64,000 nt of DNA from Uloborus plumipes (lineage: Eukaryota > Arthropoda > Arachnida > Araneae > Uloboridae), in assembly GCA_038373865.1 (NCBI GenBank), contig JAXGGA010002168.1, positions 1-64,000 of the forward strand, written 5' to 3'. Below, piece by piece: positions 58,101 to 64,000 of this stretch. Below the pieces are notes generated by a model. That model made no database searches and was not told where the DNA came from. It was given only the letters and a program-made list of their open reading frames with translations. Made by a program: the position numbers and the translations under genes. Numbering within the stretch: the stretch's first letter is position 1; each line of letters starts with the position of its first letter.

Positions 58101-59357
58101 TTAGAAATTTTTCAATAACAAAAAAAGAAAAGAAAGAAAAGAGGGAAAAAGAAGGGTAGGGTACACACTATATACTGTGATGGATTTTTAAAAAATACTT
58201 CACTTTTGAAAAAGTGTTCAAATAATGTTTTTCATGTGTATGGGGGGTTTTATGCATTATGTGGAAATAAAGTCTATGTTCTTCATGAAGCTCGTGATAA
58301 ACTTTAGTATGAAAAAGTTACTCTTATGTATTTAGGGTTCTTCTAGAGTACTTAATGCAATAACTAATGTTCCAATTAAAATATAATTGCTCTCAAACGA
58401 CTTGTTTAAAATTTTATACCAAATAAACCGTTTACAGTCTTGGCCATCTGTCTTCGGAACCTCCAACAACCACTTAGCTTTTTAGAGTGAAACTATCACG
58501 TAATACAACTAATTCGACGGTCCGAAAAAGAAAGAAAAGAAAATGAAGTCCACATAGTGCAATAGAGTACAGTGCAACATGTAGTGGCGCAACCAGTTTT
58601 CTTTTCCTGAGAATGGTTTTTGATTCATAAAAATTCTTACACGTATACGTGAAAAACATGTAAGGCTTCGGGAACTTAGCAGCAAAGTTCTTTCGGAATC
58701 TTAGAATCAAAACGACATCTACTGATTGTAGTTCTAGCGATTTATTGCCTCTGTTTATTACCAGTTTTATTAGTTTTGCTATTAAGTTCGTAAAATTTTC
58801 ATTCCTAAACAGGCAATAAATACTATTTCCAGGAATATCAGTCGCAACACCATCTCAAAATTGGAGAATCTTAAGAGTTTGGTGCATCTACGGGAACTGT
58901 ATATCGAGTACCAGAAACTACCAGATGGTGCTCCAGCTCTGGAAGTGGATCCAGAATCAATAGAAGCCATTGCAGTTAGTTTCTTGTATTATTATCATTA
59001 TTATTATTATTAATATTATTATTTTTTTATTGACTCATTCTATTCCTCTTGAGCATTTTTAATGAAGTGAGCAGAGCGTGAATTGTTTTTTACCTCGAAA
59101 ATTCGCATTCATGCTTCGACAGGAATCTCTCCAAGTGCTGAGCGTGTCAGGAAATCGTTTGAAGACTCTGAAAGACTTCCGACCTTTGCGCTGTCTACAG
59201 CATCTGCAAGCAGAGGAAAATCATATAGTGGATTTGGCAGAGCTAGTCGAGACGGCCGGACACTGGGCAGAGATCCGGCATTTGAGACTTTCCAGCAACC
59301 CTGTCTGCAGGCAAAGGAAGTACAGGGACAGTTTAGTGGTCGCGTGTCTCGAACTGG
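55004..59357 (+). CDS. PPP1R42: PPP1R42-like leucine-rich repeat protein (3' partial, 4 exons)
   Basis: Exons 55004-55138, 57094-57260, 58833-58974 and 59123-59357 chain in phase to 226 residues; the last ends in phase 1 at GTAAGT, so at least one exon is missing. The N-terminus (MKISTELILRCSS) parallels MVRLTLDLIARNS of human PPP1R42, and SDS22-like repeats follow: LLALYLYDNRIERIENLEGL, CLYLQGNRIKTLENLNSL, LNISRNTISKLENLKSL, ESLQVLSVSGNRLKTLKDF, then the cap LSSNPVCRQRKYRDSLV. The insertion LRELYIEYQKLPDG matches LRELHVENQRLPLG of the family. PPP1R42 binds protein phosphatase 1 and tubulin and acts at the centrosome/cilium base, mostly in testis. The start is chosen by family alignment; 14 in-frame codons precede it in the exon. 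Confidence 0.88.
55189..55621 (+). mobile_element. tRNA-derived SINE (cccgatcgg family), long copy
   Basis: Head with tagcccgatcggc (A box) and gggttcggaccc (B box), body with ggtggctggg and acagagcgctcttcaggg, flanked by the 14-bp duplication agtggtttccaacc (55175-55188, 55622-55635). About 150 bp longer than the copy at 62097, which lacks the middle block. Confidence 0.85.
55700..57093. other. rest of PPP1R42-like intron 1
   Basis: A TTA microsatellite at about 56096-56116, A/T runs, GC-richer patches at 56380-56450 and 56520-56660 that look like worn hAT ends (agaaccgctgac). No gene. Confidence 0.4.
57094..57260 (+). CDS. PPP1R42: PPP1R42-like exon 2
   Basis: Acceptor TATTTCTTTCAG, consensus donor GTAAGT; two full leucine-rich repeats. 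Phase 0 in, phase 2 out. Confidence 0.88.
57530..57720 (+). repeat. tRNA-like SINE head, degenerate
   Basis: gctgaatggttaaacgcg and ggttcgatcc resemble tRNA A and B boxes, about 35 bases apart. The acceptor strands do not pair; probably a SINE fragment. End approximate. Confidence 0.35.
57721..58832 (+). other. rest of PPP1R42-like intron 2
   Basis: Contains a possible MITE near 57745-57920 (gtaatcttacaccg at the left, gattacac..tttacagtgc at the right). Otherwise nothing. Confidence 0.35.
58833..58974 (+). CDS. PPP1R42: PPP1R42-like exon 3
   Basis: Acceptor CTATTTCCAG, donor GTTAGT. It encodes NISRNTISKLENLKSLVHLR and the ELYIEYQKLP insertion. Phase 2 in, phase 0 out. Confidence 0.88.
59123..59357 (+). 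CDS. PPP1R42: PPP1R42-like exon 4
   Basis: Acceptor TGCTTCGACAG, consensus donor GTAAGT. Last repeats and the NPVC..KYRD cap. The intron before it is only 148 bp. Phase 1 out. Confidence 0.88.
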
Positions 59358-59488
59358 GTAAGTATCAGACAAATACACAAAGTACCTAGCAGTTAAAAAA
59401 GAGATTTTCAGCATTTTTTTTTCATGTGTAAAAATACGAGGGTTGGAGCAAAAGTCATGGCAACTATTTTTTATCTTGCAGATAGCAG

Positions 59489-59942
59489 TCCGGTTGTAAA
59501 ATGGGACATATACAAACGATGGGACAAGGCGTTAACAACATGTGTGGACAACAAATGGCACTGAAACATCGTAACACATTTATTCATTACTGTAGTGTGC
59601 AGGACCATGTGGTCTTCAGAGTGCAAAAGAATGACAACGCAGTACATGTACGATTGACGTGACACACTTGGGCCTGAAGACTCTCAGCGTAGTCATATGC
59701 TACTGTCACCACATGCTGCCAACGATGTGGGAAGCGCTGAATACCATCTGCATCAGCATCTTCCCATACCTTGTCTGTACTGTGTTATCATTATTTTGCA
59801 CCGTGCAGGCCATATGGCCCTGCATACTACGACAGTAATAAGTTCTTGTGTAGCGATTTTTCCGTACCATTTATTGTCCACACATGTAGTTAGCACCTTG
59901 TCCCTTCGTCTGTATATTTCCCATTTTACAACCGGACTGCTA
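59489..59942. repeat. inverted repeat inside the mariner element
   Basis: agtccggttgtaaaatggga at the left and its inverse (cccattttacaaccggact) at the right begin imperfect arms of over 100 bp, including ggacaaggcgtt/caccttgtccc and tgtccacacatg. Confidence 0.7.
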
Positions 59943-59959
59943 AGTGCAAGATAGAAATA

Positions 59960-60940
59960 CACTGCTCAAAACAATTAGAGGAGCAAGCAAAAAAGTGAAG
60001 AAAACCGTGCAAGACGGACACTGATTGGCATACGATGGATAGTACACGTGTATCAATGCGCAATACAGAAAAAAAGACCTAAAAACTTTGGAATTAATCT
60101 AATTCTTTGAAAATATGGAAAAAACATGAAAAGGTGATTTAGGGCAACAATTTGCTTACATGTAAAAGATTTTAAAAAGGTACTGTTTAGAAATGATGCA
60201 TGAGTTTTAATAAAGCGTGTGGTCTCCTTGAACAGCTAAGACTGCAGCACACCCGTTTGGAGCGGATGCGATACGGTTATCGATCTGACTTTTGGAATAC
60301 TGTTCCACTCCTCAAGAAGTGCAATCACGAAGTCTCGGACAGTAATAGGCGACCTTGGTCACGCAGCAATGCATCGTCCGAGAATGGAAGAAACATAATT
60401 GATTGGATTCAGGTCAGTAGAGCACGCTGGCCATTCCATACGCTGTATTTTTTCAGCTTCAAGCATTTTCTCCACCAGACGAGCTCTCTTCAGTCGAGCA
60501 TAATCGTCTTGCAAAACAAGGGAATCTCCAATAGCTCCAGCGTAAGGGATGACATGAGGTCTCAGATCTCGTGTGCATACCTTTGGACCGTCAAAGTGCC
60601 ATTCCAAATGATATGTAGCTCCGTACGTCCGACGATGCTGATTCCATCCCATACCATCCAACCAGCTCGTTTGTATTGTGACCTTTCACGAACGAATGCG
60701 GGGTTATTTCGAGTGCCCCTGTCCCTCTATACCAGAACACGTCCGGCGTCACTCTCCAGACTGAATCGAGACTCGTTTGTAAACAGCACTTGGCTCCAAG
60801 CAGGTTGCTCTCAATCGCGATGTTCAGCAGCCCATCTTCTTCGGGCCACACGGTGGCGTGGGGTCAAGGAAATGGCTAAGTGCATAGAGCCCTCCCTTAT
60901 GAAGTCGATTACGTACTGTTTGGCTGAACACCCTTCGTCC
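59960..60940 (-). pseudogene. Tc1 (DD34E-type) transposase, broken copy
   Basis: Terminal-repeat-like cactgctcaaaacaattaga near 59962; minus-strand blocks VWYRGTGALEITPHS, LRPHVIPYAGAIGDSLVL, ARLVEKMLEAEKIQRMEWPA and CSTDLNPI match the Tc1 catalytic domain. Stops and frame shifts separate them; the HDNARPHT block is degraded (QDDYARLK). Confidence 0.8.
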
Positions 60941-61926
60941 AGCAAATTGGCCGATTACCGATTAATCGGCAGAGCCGATTTATGTTCGGGTTTATTATTT
61001 TTAATATTACCAATTTTACCCTCACTGTTTTTTTCCTTTCTAATACAATTCCGATTTTTAGAAATGGTTACTTATTTGTTTTTGACAAAAGACTTCTCCA
61101 TTTTTCCATGTTAAATAATTTCAAAATTTTATCAACTTCCTTTGAAATTTTTTAAACATTTTTGTAAATAAAATTACATTAACACACTAGACATAATAGT
61201 TATTTAAACAAACGAGGGGGGCTGGAGCTGTGATGAGCTTTTTAATTACGGGTGTTCTTAATTTAAATTTATTTTTCAACTATAAGTAGCCATTTAATTC
61301 AAGACTTTTGTTCTTTGAAAATTAGAGGTTATTTAAAAGCAATAAGCTAAATAGAAAAATATTGATACATGAAAAATGTGGCAACATTGTATATAAGTGT
61401 AGATTTATTCAGAATAGGAATATTAAATTATTAAATCATTTATATCAACCTGAGAGGCAACTTATTATTATTATTATTATTATTATGTATTTCATTCTTT
61501 GAATTATTTGTTTTGTTTTTACTTATTACACTTTCGTGAAACGTGTAATTCTTGTGTTTGCAGAAAATTATTTAATTCTTGTTTATAAATTTATCCATCG
61601 TAATAATATTGTGTTCAAACATCGTTAAATTAATTTTATTTAAAACATCTTTTCCGCCGGTTGATCAGCAAAATTTGACTGATTTGACTGCCCCTGTCCC
61701 TCTATACCAGAACACGTCCGGTGTCACTCTCCAGACTGAATCGAGACTCGTTTGTAAACAGCACTTGACTCTAAGCAGGTTGCTCTCAATCGCGATGTTC
61801 AGCAGCCCATCTTCTTCGGGCCACACGGTGGCGTGGGGTCAAGGAAATGCAGATCATTGGCCTAAGTGCATAGAGCCCTCCCTTATGAAGTCGATTACGT
61901 GCTGTTTGGCTGCACACCCTTCGTCC
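60714..61926. repeat. direct 230-bp duplication flanking a 748-bp insert in the Tc1 pseudogene
   Basis: 60714-60940 and 61689-61926 are about 97% identical direct copies of the middle of the Tc1 transposase; the first lacks 11 bp. The 748 bp between them (60941-61688) start with gccgattaccgattaatcgg and are otherwise AT-rich. Confidence 0.8.
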
Positions 61927-62096
61927 TGCTGCCAAGAACAACTGTCTTTGCAGATGCGTAGCATTCTCTTTCTTTGACTGGCTGTTAATCGTATATTCCG
62001 GTCATCAGTTACTGTAGTGGCTAGTGGCCGACCTTACCCTGATCAACGTCTAACATTTCCTATTTCTTGGAATTGATTCCACAGCCTTTTAACACT
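61689..62096 (-). pseudogene. Tc1 transposase, N-terminal/middle piece
   Basis: Repeats the middle block and continues toward the N-terminus to the SINE at 62097. It seems to resume after the SINE (62393-62480). Non-functional. Confidence 0.65.
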
Positions 62097-62378
62097 GGGG
62101 GCCGTGGTGGCCCGATCGGTAAGGCATCGGACTCGTGTCCGGAGGGACCCGGGTTCGAAACCCAGCCGATCAAAGATCCACCGCCTTGATTAATGGTGGC
62201 TGGGAGGAGTTAAAAATGTCCTCCAAGTGAAACGATACCTCTGGGGGTGCTGGGCCCTAGGGCTTGCTCGACCCTAGGTTCTGGTTCAAAATTAAGAACA
62301 GAGCGCTCTTCAGGGCCCTATCCCGGTTAAACCACGAAGCTGTGGTAGGTACGGCGGACCCTGGAGAGTGTGAAGTGA
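62097..62378 (+). mobile_element. tRNA-derived SINE (cccgatcgg family), short copy
   Basis: Head ggtggcccgatcggtaaggc and gggttcgaaaccc, body as in 55189 but without the middle block, flanked by agccttttaacact (62083-62096) and agccttgtaacact (62379-62392), 13 of 14 matching. Inserted into the Tc1 pseudogene. Confidence 0.85.
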
Positions 62379-63149
62379 AGCCTTGTAACACTTCTGACGA
62401 CTCCACATCATCCGCGACACTACTTTGTGTTTGCCCGGATTCCAGCCTGCCTATAACAGGTCATGGCATTGATTCCTGTAAATCACGTTGTTGAAACATT
62501 CTCAAGTACCCTTGCCTCCTAAAAAAAATATTAAAAAACTACAGTGCTATTGAATTTCAACAGTTTCTGCAATAAAGCGGACATCCCGATTTCTGCACTC
62601 ATCTCCTTTTCAGGTTTTTGACGTCATTAACTTTAATTTGCATATAAAGTTTTCTTCCGTTTCCTGGTAGGTTTTAAATTATGGACGATTCATTTTATGT
62701 TACTTATTGATATATATCTTTGCGTAATTTTACTAAAACCATGTGCCACCTTTGAGTAGTTTAGTTGCCATGACTTTTGCCTCAACCCTCATGTAAAGTT
62801 AAATTTTTTTGTAGTGATGTTCAAATATGTCTCAATCGTTTTATTTTCATGCAAACAAGTTGAAGCGATGGTTCTGGGTTTATATTTTGGCTAGAACAAC
62901 ATTAGTTATTTCTTAAATAAGTTGGTTTTAACATCATTGTCATGAAAAATGTAAAACTATTTCGCGAAAAGACTCAGAACCTATATACTTCATTAAAAAT
63001 GAGCATTAAACGAAATATTAGACAGCAAAAGAGACTGCTTTTTTGTTTAAAGTTATATTTTACCAGTATCTTTTTTCAGATGATTGTGCATATTCAATGT
63101 ATTACATGGATTATCTCATTATATCTCAAGTTGGTTTGTATATACACTG

Positions 63150-64000
63150 CTTGCCACCGTAAATGCAACACCATGAAGAAAGAGTGCAAATATGAAATTT
63201 ACAACATGCATTAGTGGAGGTGAGATATGCAAATGATCAGAATTTAAGCGCAGACGCACATCATGCGCTCCTGTGGCGCCACCTTGAAAGGCATTTAAGG
63301 CTTGGAGATTTGGTCGATTTTAAGATCCCCAATTGTGTTTTTCTTGTGGTTTTTTCGAAAAAACGATTAATTATACATCGTAGGAAACACCGACCAGCTT
63401 TTGATCAAGTATCCGTGGTCAACAGAGGAAGGAAAGTGGCCAGCCGAGATTATGGCTTACCTTTCATCAAAATCAGCACTCGTGTTGGACGAAATCAAAC
63501 AACTGTAATGCAGATATGTGATCGTTGGATGTATTAGAGTACGCCGGACCGACATGGTGAATTACATCCACCTCAGGGCGCCACTTCACGTGATGATAGG
63601 CGCATTGTGCGCATGGTAATGATGGATCGCTCAGTCACATCACGAACCATAGCACAGCACATTCTGTCTGTAACGCATCATCCAGTGTCCGTGCACACCA
63701 GTCGACCCCGTTTACAGCAAACTGGTCTGTGCGAGACGTCCAATGCTTCGTCTACCCTTGATGCAGAGCCACAGACGTCTCCCACGCCAATGGTGCGATG
63801 AAAGAAGGATATGGATGGCAGAATGGAATGAAATTGTCGTTACCGACGAGACACGCTTCAGTCTGCAACACCACGATGGTCAGACGATGGTCGGATTCAA
63901 ATCTGGATACACCATGGAGAGGTGATGCTAAACAGCTGAGTTATGCACCGCCACACTGGTCCTGCACCGAGTATTATAGTATGGGGGGATATTGGATATC
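63150..64000 (+). pseudogene. Tc1-like transposase, second family, cut by the window end
   Basis: After a terminal-repeat-like cactgcttgccaccgtaaat (63148) come KVASRDYGLPFIKISTRVGR (helix-turn-helix), MMDRSVTSRTIAQHIL, VHTSRPRLQQTGL, LPRQWCDERRIWMAEWNEIV and VVTDETRFSLQHHDGQ, the usual order of Tc1 transposases including the first catalytic Asp region (DET). Frameshifts and a stop at 63536 separate them. Confidence 0.8.

Larger units (their letters stand above)
59437..62793. mobile_element. mariner-type element with nested insertions
   Basis: Inverted ends sharing gagggttg and gcaaaagtcatggcaact, with TA at 59435-59436 and 62794-62795. It contains a fold-back (59489-59942), broken Tc1 pieces and a SINE. 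No mariner transposase of its own was recognised. It lies downstream of the last visible PPP1R42-like exon, probably in an intron. Confidence 0.65.

Noticed and set aside
60200..61114. 304-codon + strand open frame
   Set aside because: It is the antisense shadow of the Tc1 transposase remnant read on the minus strand, then low-complexity sequence.
62097..62170. tRNA gene
   Set aside because: Same reasoning: SINE head flanked by a 14-bp duplication, with a sister copy at 55189.

Overview
The window is AT-rich eukaryotic DNA with spliced genes (GT-AG introns), AATAAA poly(A) signals and many transposon remnants. An arachnid, most likely a spider, is inferred from a small secreted protein with two thyroglobulin type-1 domains resembling spider venom-gland proteins, and from the mix of hAT, piggyBac, Tc1/mariner, Helitron, Penelope-like and tRNA-SINE repeats. 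The species cannot be fixed from the sequence.

Four host genes can be reconstructed by splice-phase chaining. (1) A + strand gene, exons 1249-19254, 5' end outside the window: a coiled-coil protein with a basic, serine-rich C-terminus; a Mer2/IHO1-type meiotic protein is a weak candidate. (2) A - strand gene, 20489-32938, convergent with the first: six coding exons giving a 309-residue transporter that I recognise as SLC35E3. (3) A - strand gene, 43279-46717: TATA-box promoter, short non-coding first exon and two coding exons giving a 144-residue secreted protein with two thyroglobulin type-1 domains. (4) A + strand gene from 55004, 3' end outside the window: leucine-rich-repeat protein matching PPP1R42. 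The genes have no evident shared pathway.

The rest is introns and intergenic DNA full of mobile elements. Intron 1418-8050 holds a 5.3-kb hAT-type element with an exact 8-bp target duplication; inside it sit a solo LTR, a piggyBac MITE and a 1.55-kb fold-back element. Intron 14944-18432 holds a palindromic pair of 5'-truncated Penelope-like copies encoding the GIY-YIG endonuclease end. 20.7-31.8 kb carries hAT MITEs, two piggyBac MITEs of one family and two Helitrons, one with a helicase fragment. 33.4-43.1 kb is intergenic: a dead mariner-like element, a 147-bp tandem array, a 2.3-kb element with terminal inverted repeats, and a mini Penelope fold-back split by a SINE. 45.3-53.3 kb holds hAT/piggyBac MITEs, two elements built of a ~30-bp TACAGT-type repeat and a CATCGG-rich MITE. 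59.4-64 kb is nested Tc1/mariner debris.

The most interesting signal is a set of hammerhead-ribozyme-like motifs in the Penelope-like ends. Two elements (four copies) carry U-A at the positions that are C3-G8 in the canonical core, while a third fragment at 53.1 kb keeps C3-G8. The two U-A elements are themselves head-to-head inverted dimers lacking the reverse transcriptase.
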